Source of the DNA: Bisporella sp. PMI_857
Taxonomy: Eukaryota > Ascomycota > Leotiomycetes > Helotiales > Helotiaceae
Reading direction: 5' to 3'
DNA length: 64,000 nt
NCBI GenBank assembly: GCA_021307315.1
Contig: JAJSPD010000041.1
Location: forward strand, 124,001-188,000
Part shown: positions 44,409 through 55,789 of the stretch, piece after piece
Position numbering within the stretch: the first letter of the stretch is position 1
How the letters are laid out: every line of letters starts with the position of its first letter
Translations under genes and position numbers: made by a program
Notes under the pieces: generated by a model
Seen by the model: the letters and a program-made list of their open reading frames with translations, nothing else
What the model was told of the DNA's origin: nothing
Database searches by the model: none

Positions 44409-44642
44409 ATGTCGCTTTCCTTGTCAGCCGCAATCATTCTCCTCACCGTTCAGAGCATCGAGGCAAACGGACATGAGGCAAACATTTTAGCTGTTCCTGC
44501 ATACCCCGTTCTGCCCTTGAAGAAAAAAACGCCTAACACGCCCTATTTCTCGTCACCTATCGACGACGGTTACACGAGCTTATACATCACGGTCAGGTCA
44601 TCATGTGGCCATGGACTGACCTTAGAGTTGATGCAACGGTAG
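44409..44642 (+). CDS. Possible small secreted protein
   Basis: 78-codon frame whose N-terminus MSLSLSAAIILLTVQSIEA looks like a signal peptide with a plausible Ala-x-Ala-like cleavage region before NGHE. The mature part is about 58 residues with one Cys and no known motif. It could also be the 5' exon of a longer gene. No expression signal can be judged. Confidence 0.3.
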   Translation: MSLSLSAAIILLTVQSIEANGHEANILAVPAYPVLPLKKKTPNTPYFSSPIDDGYTSLYITVRSSCGHGLTLELMQR

Positions 44643-45067
44643 GTAACATGTGATTATATAAAACAACGTAGGTGTTGCTTGCCCTAAATATCAACGCTTT
44701 CACCCCCCTTTATTATTGTGCCTGCCGAAAAGCACCGAACTATAGAAACGTGATGCCTGGCTGGTTCAGATCTAGACTTCGACTGGTTAATCCCGGATTG
44801 GACATGTAAGGTTAATTCTTATGATCTCTGTGACAAACATCCCGCCTCATTTGCCGTGTGGACAGTTTTGCTGGTACACAGGATTAAGTAAGTATGTAGT
44901 TAGCCAGAAAAGATTTAATAGCTGTGTTTTTATTCTAGTCGAGGTTCGAAATCACTGCTGAATAGCAATCAAAGACCATCATCCGATTTCAATTTCGGAA
45001 CTTCGCTCTCGTTCACAATGTCATTTTCTTTCGCTCACACTTCAAAAGCACAAGCAGATGCCTATCA

Positions 45068-45157
45068 GCGGACATAGGATATTTTGGATCTAGCTTTCAA
45101 ATTCAATGCCGATTTTTTATGAACATAGATTTATATACTTGGTATCATGAATTTAAC
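45068..45157 (+). repeat. Partial second copy of the inverted-repeat element at 1-889
   Basis: TCAGCGGACATAGGATATTT through TGGATCTAGCTTTCAAATTC, AACATAGATTTATATACTTG and ATGAATTT matches the minus strand of 696-790 with about eight differences in 90 bases, mostly amino-acid changing in the shared frame (SADIG..GSSFQIQC.FF.NI). Terminal repeats are not present here. Confidence 0.8.
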
Positions 45158-45662
45158 TGCTCTATATAGAGCGATGTGTAATGATTTTTCAAAGCCTTGA
45201 CCTGGTGTTGAAGCACGCCAGTCAACTTGAAAGCCACTGCTGCCCCAGAGTTGCCGCAGACGATCAGCGGGTGGGAATGGTCGCACATCCTTTTTGAAGT
45301 GAATTGAAAGATTAGCTTACAGATAGCTACTTTGAGGTACTGGCAGATCGCAAACAAAATCACGCTCTAATTGTGATTGAATCCTAACAGTGTCATTCCG
45401 AAGAGTGGAAGCTTTTTCAGCGGAACTCGGGAGGATAGTCGTCGATATCAGTTCCAGGACATGATGTTCAAAATAATTAGGCTAAGTTCTGACCCGTCAG
45501 GTTGTGTTATTAATGAATCCTTGTCGGATCTTGGCTAGCGTGACTGGTTATCTACGTCTTCCCTTTTTGATCGTGTACATGGCGGCCTCTCGCTTTGCTG
45601 CGCACCCAAAAACCTTACACAACATTTGCTCCCGCGATACTTGTCACACACTTACACAAAAC

Positions 45663-47181
45663 ATGGCAGACCCTAATGATTCGGATTCTGCCGCCCTTGA
45701 TGTAGCGACAGTATCTTTCAAACCTCCTCCTCCTTCACAAGTTCAAATTGCGCCGATCGACTCGGCAGCTGAAGATACCACACCAGCGACAGCAGAGGAG
45801 CTTGAGGAAAACGCAAACGCAGCGGACCAGGCCCAGCATTACATAGAAATTGACGAACATCGAAGCCGATACAGCTTCTGTCAGCGATGCGGGCGAATCA
45901 GGATATAAGACTGATTCGGTAGCTTCTGTATCGGCTTCGATGTTCGTCAATTTCACTATAAATATGTTGCGGAGAGCTAGGAGTTTAAGAGCCATTTCTG
46001 GACCCGAGGCGCTGCATTTGTCTTTAGTTTCATATTCTGCAATGCCTTTGGCCATGCTGCTAATCTTGTGATAGATCGAGCAGCGTGCGAGACTTCCCAT
46101 TCGAAAACGGGAGGCGATATCACAGGTTTAGGGAGGGGAGCTATAATTTCCCCAACGATGATTCAGAACAGGAGTAGGTTGGCAGATATATTTACATGGC
46201 CATAAACTGAAGAAACTAGACGTGAGGATATGAAGCATGCCATGATGGCAAATCTGTGTTAATGCCTGCACTTTGCGCCCATCGGAGATGGTGTACAGAA
46301 TATACTAGATATGGGAACAGGTACAGGCATCTGGGTTATGGAAAGTAAGCACAATTGCTATATTCATGTTCTGTCGAATGCTAATGTTGTACTAGTGGGC
46401 GATCTATATCCTGCCGCGACCATACTTGGTGTTGATTTAAGTCCAATCCAACCAGAATGGGTCCCCCCCAACGTCAAATTCATGGTTGATGATGTGGAAA
46501 GTAACTGGTTACAACCACCAAATTACTTCGACTATGTATATGCAAGACACACAGTGATGGCTATCAAGAACTGGCCAAAGCTCATGGAAAGGGTGTTAGA
46601 GCACTTGAAGCCTGGTGGATGGTTTGAGTTGCAGGAAATACATCACTTTCCTCAGTGCCATGATGGCAGCATGCCGGACAAACACCGTGAGCAATTTCTA
46701 TATTATGTCCTTGCATAAGACGCTCCAGCATATGGGCTGCTCGAGATACAATTAGTTTATTTCTGGGCAGTTAATTACTAACCTAGCGGCCTTTTTAGCT
46801 GTTACTGAATACTGGGCATTAATTATCGAAGCTTTAGCCGCCCTTGGCGTGAACTTCAACGCAACTCTCCTGCTCGCAGACATGATGCGCGAAGCCGGAT
46901 TTGTCAATGTCACCACGCGAATATTTCACATTCCGATCGGCGCATGGCCTAAAAACAAAGTTTTGAAGATGGTAGGGCTATATTGGAGAACGATCCTGGA
47001 AATGGGACTGCAGCCAATTGCCATTGGGCCTCTTACCCGAGGCTTAAAATGGTCGCCAGAACAAGTTGAGGTCTGGCTCATCGAGGTTCGGAAAGCTTAC
47101 ATGGATTCGCATGTCCATAGCCATATGCCTTTACATATCATTTGTGGTCAGAAGCCTGGACCTGGAGTTGAGGTAATGTAG
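45663..47181 (+). pseudogene. LaeA-like SAM-dependent methyltransferase relic
   Basis: Start MADPNDSDS at 45663. Then DTASVSDAGESGYKTDSVAS (about 45871-45930), a foreign palindromic insert, FENGRRYHRFREGSYNFPND (about 46105-46165), an intron (GTAGGT...TGAAG), and TRREDMKHAMMANLC followed by TAA (46259-46261). GTGTGIWVME (SAM-binding motif I, about 46313), another intron, GVDLSPIQPEWVPPN, LKPGGWFELQE and, after a further intron with TACTAAC, an intact C-terminal part to 47181 (IPIGAWPKNK, YWRTILEMGLQ, LTRGLKWSPEQVE). Order and motifs match the large fungal family of LaeA-related methyltransferases. The insert, the stop and a ragged central junction indicate a pseudogene. Confidence 0.8.
45848..45956. 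repeat. Nested palindrome inside the methyltransferase relic
   Basis: A 29 bp perfect inverted repeat (45848-45876 and 45928-45956; core GACGAACATCGAAGCCGATA) surrounds a second 8 bp pair (CGAATCAG / CTGATTCG). The left arm is the natural coding sequence; the right arm starts an insert of about 170 bp absent from the family pattern. Confidence 0.9.
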
Positions 47182-48388
47182 GTCACAATTTTGGACTTAG
47201 TAGCGGAAGTGATTGGATATGGGCTACAACTGTATAGGAACAGCTCTGAAATGTCTTTAGGCACGGCTGTGCAAATATTATAGACTATGTGTAGGAAATA
47301 CCCGAGGATAGCGAAATATTATGACACTCTTTTGCCTCACATTTTATTCAGATATTAAACTTGCTTCATAGCATACGAAGTTCTTCCTTCTCAATCCTCG
47401 AAGAGAAAGTATTGGCGTCTGCTTGCAGGCTTTAGCTTGAGTCAAATTTGGATTCAAACTAAGGTAGACCATCTCCCGAAGGAACCCCAAAAATGTTCAT
47501 TAACGACAGGGAAAACAGTAGAATCCGCAGGTTCGGAGGGTAATTGTTGGAATTTACGTAAATAGTTTCTAGTTTTCACTTACCTAGCAAGGCTATAACA
47601 TTCACTGGAACATATGAGAGGTTTTTGGAAGAAGTGTGTTAAGACTACTAGTCTATCAATATTGGCTAGTACAGTCCCTGTAGAGTACTTGGTGCTCCTG
47701 CGTCTTCCTTTTTACTCTCGGACGATATAGATATTCGGAACCACAGTATTTGTTACTGTTATTAGGATCGCGAAGCTCAGGAAAAGGCATGCCTGAGGGC
47801 CAGGCCCGAGGGCCTAGCCATGCTGCACTGTCGTCGACTGATACAGCACGTTAAAAGAAACAATACTAATAATCTATCGGCGGAATCTTGCAATGGAAGA
47901 TAACAGCCAGGGCTATCTATGTAACTGGAAACTGAAGTTCGGAAGTATCGAGAAGGGATTTACGACCTAGATTGCAGTGCTACAGGAGGATTCGAACATT
48001 GCGCCACAGCATATCAAGATTGAGAAATGTGGATGAGGAGAGCTGGAAGCAGAAATATCTGGACCCGTAGCAACAGTTTCACGAGCAAGACACACCTCGA
48101 ATTCCCCCACCAGGCGCCATGTTATTGATAACTCGCAGGATGATATTTGTAGACGAAAGATTTCAAATTCAATTTTAATACTTCTCTCGAGGCAATATTC
48201 CTACAATATTCCACCCCCTACCTCCTTTTCTCACTCCTCCAATCTCTGTAACTAAGAGTTTTTGGTAGCAAAACTGGACTAGTGAAAGGATGTTGACGTA
48301 GAGGTCTATCAAATTCAATAAAAGCCACACCTTCCAAAAGCCGGCACTTCGTGGTGGCTTAATCTTAATATCCATCTTCCGAAGGTAA
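47182..48388. other. Intergenic stretch, nothing supported
   Basis: No open frame of interest on either strand. Confidence 0.4.
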
Positions 48389-49009
48389 TCATGATCCCGT
48401 CTCCACGGAAGATTTCCTTCGCGACTGGCTATGGAGGAGCGAGCCTTTTAGAAGTGCTGATAAAGCAGTCGCCATCCGTGTTGGATGTATACCAGTATCC
48501 GGGGGTGGCCCTGCACGGCCAACGATACAGTGCATTTGACTATCACCGTCCGTAAGAACCTGTAATTCGTCTAATATGTCTGCACCAGCTGTTCCTAATG
48601 CTGCCAAAGCATCGTAAATCACAACCTTATTGAGATATGGAATGACAGCTCTCAGCTCAGGAAATGGAGCGCACGGTGCATGATATAGTGGGTGATCAGG
48701 TGGTAGATATAATGGGCCGTCTAGATCCAGGTTATCAAACCACGAAGTCTTGGACTTCAAAAACCACTCCTGATCCATGTAATCTGCAAATCGTTTCTTG
48801 AGGTCCTTCTCACAGGCAGCGATGTAGAAAGTGAGATCTTGCTCTACCTGGACCATTCTCAGGTGTTTACCTAATGGGTGGCCTGTTTTCTCCAGGTCGA
48901 CGAAAAGATCCGTGTACAAAGGAGTGGCGAAAGCGGCTACTTTCGTATAAGCTGCAGAAGGAATTGCGTGCTCTTTCATCCATGCATGAAAATTTTCCGC
49001 AGCTCCCAT
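48389..49009 (-). CDS. Hypothetical 206-residue protein
   Basis: Single uninterrupted minus-strand frame from ATG 49009 to TGA 48389-48391. The composition looks like a folded soluble protein: N-terminal helical part (AENFHAWMKEHAIPSAAYTK; RMVQVEQDLTFYIAACEKDL), a central PLYLPPDHPLYHAPCAPFP segment and a C-terminal basic tail (SRRKSS). No signal peptide or membrane segment. I do not recognise a family. It stands alone between relics, so a fragment of a larger gene cannot be excluded. Confidence 0.5.
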   Translation of the reverse strand: MGAAENFHAWMKEHAIPSAAYTKVAAFATPLYTDLFVDLEKTGHPLGKHLRMVQVEQDLTFYIAACEKDLKKRFADYMDQEWFLKSKTSWFDNLDLDGPLYLPPDHPLYHAPCAPFPELRAVIPYLNKVVIYDALAALGTAGADILDELQVLTDGDSQMHCIVGRAGPPPDTGIHPTRMATALSALLKGSLLHSQSRRKSSVETGS

Positions 49010-49385
49010 ATCATAGCGATTATTATTGGCGTCCGAAGCTGGAATAAGTTTCTACAACCTATTCTGTGATAAGATCACCTACAATCTATCCGTTTGTTAA
49101 TACCGTAGGACTGAGCTACTGCGATGCATCTGCTGAGTAGCGAACGGCTGATTGATTGATAGACTCATATACCGATCCCACTGAAGGTCGCGCTCATGCG
49201 GCATTAAGGCTACGGTCTAATCTGATCACCTAACCAGTTGTAGTTACCCATACCTCTTTTACTCCGCTACACTATTCAGCCAGAGTTCAGTTCACTGTAT
49301 CCTAAATGATTCCCAATGCATGGCCTGTAATTATGGGATCTGTAACTACCCAAGAAGCCTAGCCATCTCATGAATGTTGCCGCTT

Positions 49386-50590
49386 TTAATACGAGAGCTG
49401 GCGCTTCCGATACTCTCCTAAGATCTTGCTGTTCCCTATTCCTTTTCCTGTACTATTAGCGAGCTGAATGGTACTGACTTGTGTAGCAGAAGGACCTTGA
49501 TAGTCAGCATCGAGCATATCCTGTAGAGCTCTCGTCCCGTCTTTTTGAATGTCCAACTCTCTTCCCATCCGCTCGGTAGGAGCGACTTATGGACTGCTCT
49601 CATCGCCGCCACAAGAGGATAACCTGGCGGTCTGTTAGTAGTTTGGCCAATGCCTATATAAGCTGGTATCCAGCGTACCTCCAGCTATCATCCCTTTCCG
49701 TCTTAAATTTTCTATCATCCACAGTATCTGAAGCAGGTTGTACTGGCCGGATTGGCTGTAAAAGGCTGACCGGAGCTCTAGTTGTTGCTTGGTTATTCGT
49801 GAAAATTATAATATTCTAGGAGCTGATCCTATATGCGATCTAGAGTGCCGAGAATATCCCTCTAAGCTCGGCCGCGTACATAGTGGTCTTTGATGCCTGG
49901 CCTAAGTATAATTGATATATAATAAAGCCATCGGCTGTCACGACTGAAGCGCCAACTTTATCGTTGATGCAACTGCTGTCTGTATAAAGAATGAAAGTAT
50001 GCGATCTGCTTACGACCGAATCATGCTATTCCCTCCCACGCGCTATATCGAGTGCGATGTGAATGTTTGGTCTCTGTAGGAAGTAGGGGTTTACGGATCC
50101 ACATACGACCCACCAGGTCACGTGGTCCGCACAAACCCCATTTTGTAGAATCTAGAGTAGAACCTAATACAACAACAATTACCATATCCATCAAGAGCAA
50201 GAGCACGGCCTAGAGCTGTGCCTTTTGCCCCGTGGAAGGTAAGGAGGGGGCATACCAACAGTCTCCATTAAGGAATGATTATGTACGGTTGCTTGAGTTC
50301 CAGTTGCTGCTCGGGCTGCTAACCTGTTCGTAATTTGAGATAGCGTTCGACATTTTCAGAGAGAGAAATTCCCCGACTTTGTATTGGAGACCCAACTTAT
50401 TGCCAGCGATCTCAAGCTATCTGTGCGTATGTCTTTCTTTCTGTGGCGCCCAGGACAGTTTGCTAGTGCCCTCTTGATCTTAACTGCTCCTACTGCCTTT
50501 TTGTATATGAGTTGCCCTAACTCGTGTGTTTTCGTTATACGCCGCGCATTTAGGTTCCGCGGGGGGGGGGGGGGATTTATGTGTCCATAT
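49386..50590 (-). pseudogene. Relic of a Tad1-like LINE (RNase H and C-terminal part)
   Basis: On the minus strand, high to low coordinate: LAARAATGTQATVHN-like text (about 50290-50330), FILYTDSSCINDKVGAS then GQASKTTMYAAELRGIFSAL (about 50005-49855; RNase H motifs 1 and 2), IFTNNQATTRAPVSL (about 49805-49760; motif 3), then WEESWTFKKTGRELYRICS and KVLLLHKSVPFSSLIVQ (about 49560-49455), which resemble the post-RNase H region of these LINEs. Stops and frame changes throughout; no ends or target duplication found. Confidence 0.7.
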
Positions 50591-51247
50591 TATTGACAAT
50601 TGAAGCATTGCTTGAGCTTGAAGCCCCGATCGTAATATTCGCACTGTTGCATCGCCGCCTCAGTGATGAGACCGTCATCAATTACGTGCTCGGGGTTGGT
50701 AAATTCAACAATGAGGGAGGAAGCCTTCTCGTTTTGAATCGTTTTGGAGGAGCCAGTTGTGCTCTGTTGCAACTCTTTTTTTTTCTGTGATAGTCTAATT
50801 CATTGGTGGTGCGAGAGCTATGTGGGGAGTCTGCCAATTCCTGATTTGATGGGACTAACTGTAATGTCCATCAGATACTCAAGCTTATAGTCTAGCCTAA
50901 TGAAGTTACTACAAGATATTAACAAGGCTAGCAGTTTTGACTTGGCGATTTGAGCAATAGCAAACTTTTTTCTGGAGGATACAATCATAATTATTTCATA
51001 CCCAGAGTATATCATAGTTAAAAGAAAAGACATCGTAGTAATGCATCAAAAAACATAACGAAGATCCTTCCATCTCTTATTATATTAAGCCCAGCCATGC
51101 CTTGGGAAATAGGACAACTCAATGTCGTATACTTATTTTCGCTTCTACTTATGAGATGCCATAATCCTCGGTTGCCTAGGGATAAAATAAACTACATACT
51201 CGTAGTAACATGTATGGGCTGCTTACTCACAAAACAACCCAAAATTC
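50591..51247. other. Intergenic stretch, nothing supported
   Basis: Contains a poly-G run at 50561-50574 just upstream and short frames only. Confidence 0.35.
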
Positions 51248-51957
51248 TCAGAAAGGAAGACAACGTCTATAAAATGTGAGGTCATCACCGCTGGATGGAC
51301 GTTCATCCAAAGGCTCGCAGCTCATCCAAGTATAAAGGTGGTAAGCTCCCCCGGATAAGTCCGCCTCAGATATTGCGCATGCCGTTTCAACCAAGCTCTC
51401 ATTTTGTATAGTATGGTTATCAGGATGTAAACCATTGACGGCGGGAAAGCCCTCAAGTGCTGTGTGAAATGGCGTCTGGGAGGTGGTTGCCTCCGTAAAG
51501 CCCGGGTAGTCATCATAGGTAAGGCCGCTCGGATCTCGCGCATTTTCCGTCCGAACTTTTTCATATTCTCTCTGTATCTGATGGGTAGTCGCTAATTCCG
51601 AGACAGGCAACTCTGGCCAAAACGCTTCGTGTATATTTGACGGCGGCTCTGCTGAGATGGCGGTTTGCTTTTGACGGAGCGACATCCTCAGCCTCTCGGC
51701 CTCACCCTCCAGCTCTTTATTCCGTTCAATGATCCTTTCCACGCTGTCTGATCTGCCGTAGCCTTGGAGTTCCTTCACTCTTCTTTCAAGGGTCTGGATG
51801 CGCTCCTTCGTATTTACCCTGATCTTTCGTTGTGCCTCTCGATCACGATCTCGTTTGTTATCCAATTGAGTCTGATTGAGAGGTTTTCTGCGACGCCCTG
51901 CTCTCACGATGGTTCGTCAGCTTGACCTCAGATACGATGCAGCAGAGACATTGACTT
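51248..51957 (-). CDS. bZIP transcription factor
   Basis: The minus-strand frame to 51248 contains the basic region NKRDRDREAQRKIRVNTKER followed by a leucine-zipper-like heptad segment (IQTLERRVKELQGYGR...IIERNKELEGEAERL). This is the fungal bZIP type with NxxxxxxxQRxxR spacing. The rest (~150 residues) is acidic and Pro/Thr-containing, ending DDLTFYRRCLPF. No in-frame ATG precedes the basic region. A short upstream exon (ATG about 51955, MSLLH) with a 38 nt intron ending GAGAGCAG would supply one in phase; that intron is unusually short, so the 5' end is uncertain. Expected to bind DNA as a dimer in the nucleus. Confidence 0.8.
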
Positions 51958-52502
51958 TGCTTAGACTTTTTAAGAACAGTACTGCAGCTGCTCAGTGGCT
52001 TCACTTGCGTTGCTTTCTTCCTGCAACCTCGATAGATCTGTTTGGAAGCAATCATAGTAGTTGGAAGCACGTTTTTCAGTCGTCTGCAAGCGCTCTTGCT
52101 AAGTCAATTCGGAGACTCTGCCGGGAAGAGGGTGGTATGGACACTTAGCAGACTAAGGTGCACGGAAAAACAAAGCATTACGGCATAATTGAGCTCCATT
52201 GAATAACCAATCTCTAAAAAGGGTCTTGACCACAATGTCAAGTAATGACGATAATTACTTTTTGCTGCGACCAATGATGATATTGGTTTTGTGGGGCTGT
52301 CCTTTTGGGATTGGCTGGATAGCAGATAGCTATTCATGGTTTCATGCGAGCTACGAAACGTAATTGTCCACCCTTTTCGTAGGTTCACATTGGGACTTTC
52401 GTAAGGCCAATTCTGAGAGTTGAGGTTGACCCAACACTTTGAATAACAAGTACTATTATCTTGGCAAGGGAATGTATCAGGTGAGGCAAATTGTTCAGCC
52501 AT

Positions 52503-53541
52503 GATCGCGCGTTACTGCATACGCTATATTATGCAGCCCAAGCCGGATCCCCCTATACCCCCGGGCAAAGTTCTCATCGTTGTTCCGTTTCGTTACGTGG
52601 AAATCACACTTCTATTCAATTGGCCAGTACTACCACAGCAATATCGGGTAGCAGTTTGAAGAGCCCGGCTCCAGAAAGACAGGTCAATTTAGTTGATCAC
52701 ACATACAGAGGACAAGCTAATGACTACCACTGTGCTCGAAGCTCCTATTCCAACTCTTTGTTCTGCTTTATAATTCCCTCAAGGCTACTTGAGTCTCCAG
52801 AGTGGAGAGTCTCAATACCACCCTTCGTCCTTGCTCTGATGTTTCGTTGCACGACTCGATCATTTCCCTTATGCTCCTGTTAGCTCTCACGCAAACCGCA
52901 GTTCCTGGAGAACGACTAATCAACATATCCGAAGAGCTGCCCTTCCGCAGAATGCCTCTTTAGAACAGGTACTGGTACCAGAATCACAAACTGGCCCAAG
53001 GAGCTCGATCTCGCTCGACAGGCAGCTCTATCCATAGAGCTTGACCGAAATTGAGGAGGAGCAAGATCTATATGCCCCAACCTCAAACTAGAATCTTCCA
53101 AATCAGGCTGGCTTCCCAGGAATACGTACGACTTGAGAACCTGCCTGACCTCCGTTCCGGCCAACTCTTTTCTAGAACGTCAGACTCCCCCGCCTAAGAT
53201 CCGCTTCGCAGATAGGAAGTCAGTCAACCTGTGGAGTGATTCCATACGTTATCTCAGCCAGCCGCTCGAAATTAGACATCGCGACAGGTCATCAACGCCA
53301 ATCAACATTTCCCACTAGCTCTGCATGCTGGCAATCTCAATCATCTATCTACCTGCATGCTTCATTTTATTGTCGAGCCGTGGAGCTTGTGCTACTCTCA
53401 CAATCGCTAATGCAACATAGAACGAAATTTGTGTGTTTTGGGGGCTTTTTTCTCAGATTGTTTTTGCTACTACAGCGTAAATGTACCATTGGTACTATGG
53501 TTCAAGATGATGTAAGAAGCTTTTGATCTAGAGCTTTCCCC
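52503..53541. other. Intergenic stretch without a supported gene
   Basis: Frames at 52104-52502 (minus) and 52491-52883 (plus) overlap and show no domain. The short minus frame at 52916-53164 ends LKRHSAEGQLFGYVD, unrecognised. Confidence 0.35.
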
Positions 53542-55789
53542 TCACTTTCTGGGCTTTCCAAAGTAGAATCCGAGTCCGATATCAAGATACATGGCTTTCT
53601 CCCGGCTCACCCAACTTCTTGGTACCCCCACTACCTGTCGCCTGATTGCGCTTCCAATGTCGACCCTTTGCAAAGGGGAACATTTTTCTTTTCCTTTCCC
53701 TTTGCTGTCTATCACAACCGTCCTATTGATTTCATCCACGTCAATATATTGATCTTCAAATTCGCCCCGCTCAGAACGACCAGACGCCCGGTCATCAATA
53801 TGTGGTCCTTCACCCACACAATTTTCCTTCATTCTACTCCACGTCTTCAATCCTGCAAGCTTGATGGAAGGATCGAATCCGATAAAGATCAACGCTCTTG
53901 GAGCATTGCAACCACCAGTAGCATAGACAAGACTCCGCTCATCCATTACACCTTCCACGTTTCCGAGATGAGTAGATGGGTTCAGTAATCTGTAGACAGC
54001 ATCCCAGTCATTATTAGATTCCTTTGGATCTAGAGCTGGGGGCCAATATTGAATCTGTTGTTCCTGGTACATTTCCTGTATTGCGACATCAACATCATCA
54101 GGTGGCTTTCGAAGCAACCCTAACCCTTCTTCCCCTGGATTGAGCGGGTGGACTAGGGGCGGGCCGAGCTTTCTAGATCCGGCTCGGAGACGAAGCCGCT
54201 GTGTACAACAGAGATCCTCTGGCAAGGGATCGTCCACCAGGTCAAAGTAGGTCATCGCAGAGGTGTGGTAGTGACGCACACGACACTTGGCTAGAGTTAC
54301 TGTCGGTCGTGATGAGCCATCTTGTCCCCTATGTATGTTCTGTGCGTACCGTGGGGGTGGAGGCATGTAGAAAGGATTATCCTCAGGCTGTAACAGCTTA
54401 ATGAGCGGATCGTTCGGCAAGGAAGCGCGATCGTGAGGGACTTTACTCGGGCCAGACGATACAAGGGACGAAGAAGTCACCAACGTCGCAGAAGTAGATG
54501 ATGATGATGATGCAAGAGATGAGACCCCAGAGTCAGTTGTACCAGTACCTGTGGTACTCGGAAGAGCAGAAAAGCCAACCGAGGACGTAGAAGAACATCC
54601 AAACTCGTAACACTCATCGGTGTGAGATGTTTCCGGAAACTTAATGTCCGTGGTATAATAACTTCTTTGGCTCTTACTGGTGCCCAGGTGCCATTCTTTT
54701 CGAGATTCCACGATTTTGATATCGCCAGCTATCTCATCAACGTCGAGGCGCAAATTTGTCCAGCGGTCATCTATGGGGCCTTCTTGATGTTGCCTTCGCC
54801 ACATCTGTTCCTTGTCTGATCGTTCCAAAAGATCCTGACATGGAGAGTCAAGTGGAAAACGAATGCAATGGTAATACGAGGTCCAGTCTATTTCTTCCTC
54901 TTCGAAAGACGTTTGGTTTGAGACTGCATAGAAGTAATCTTTGTAGAACTCGAAACATACTGTTGAATAAACCTCTGAGCCCACGACATCTGGCAAATGG
55001 ATTTTCTGATCAAACCATTTTCTTGTGCTGAAATTGTAGCCATGGACTACCCATTTCTTATACCCATCATGGCCAAGTTCGGAATGAGTCCCATAGTATA
55101 GAAACTCTTTATTATTCCGTACGAGGATCTTATCCGTTGAGGCCAACTCTTGCCTGATCAGTATCTCTCCAGCATAAATATCAAATGATATTAGCCATAC
55201 GTTTTCGTCCTGATCAGAAGACTTATATATACTTGATATAATGCCATATGAATAATAAAGCAACCTGAAAATGCCTCTGGTGCTGCTATTTTCCGGTAAC
55301 GCTTGAGTAAGAAGTTTGGGAATACTGATCACATGCTCTAATTGATGAGAGTTGTGTAGATCTAATACCCGGATGCTTTCATCCAATACGTAGCCCAAAA
55401 CGCTATTCGTGTAAATGAATGCATCTCCCAAGCCAACCATAGCCACTAAATAGGGGCATGCAGTAGCAATGGCGTGTCGTCGCTTCACCGCTCTTCGAAG
55501 TGCTGATGCGCTGCTGGTGCTAGCTGACGATGCATCATATGCTTCCTTGGAGTAGCCTATCTTCGACTAATGCTTGTCAGTACCTATGTAGGTAGTCTGC
55601 GTAACAAAGCAAGGTCCCCGCACATGAATTTCAACAACGAACCTGAATCGTCAATTTGCAGATGCTCTCCTCTTGAACTAAGAACAGCAATCCTTTGCAT
55701 GTTATTGCCAAGTTAAATACATCCTCGAGGTCGACATTCTTAATGATGTTCGACAAGACCTCATATGGCAATGATGCTAAACGACCCAT
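53542..55789 (-). CDS. F-box protein, two exons
   Basis: Exon 1 is 55789-55643, exon 2 is 55566-53542, intron 76 nt (donor GTTCGT, acceptor GCATTAG). The product is 723 residues. Residues 1-49 read MGRLASLPYEVLSNIIKNVD then LEDVFNLAITCKGL, a clear F-box (Leu-Pro-x-Glu-Val-Leu start). The middle is beta-rich (possible repeats such as GYNFSTRKWFDQKIHLPD) without a named domain, followed by a Ser/Thr-rich linker (about residues 380-420) and a C-terminal part with DINRTVVIDSKGKGKEK-like basic text. F-box proteins recruit substrates to SCF ubiquitin ligases via Skp1. The substrate is unknown. Confidence 0.85.

Noticed and set aside
52104..52502. 132-codon minus-strand frame starting MAEQFASPDTFP
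   Set aside because: Tidy start but no domain, no conserved-looking motifs and an overlapping frame on the other strand; not supported strongly enough to call.
53668..53988. 106-codon plus-strand frame within the F-box gene
   Set aside because: Antisense to the well-supported minus-strand coding exon.
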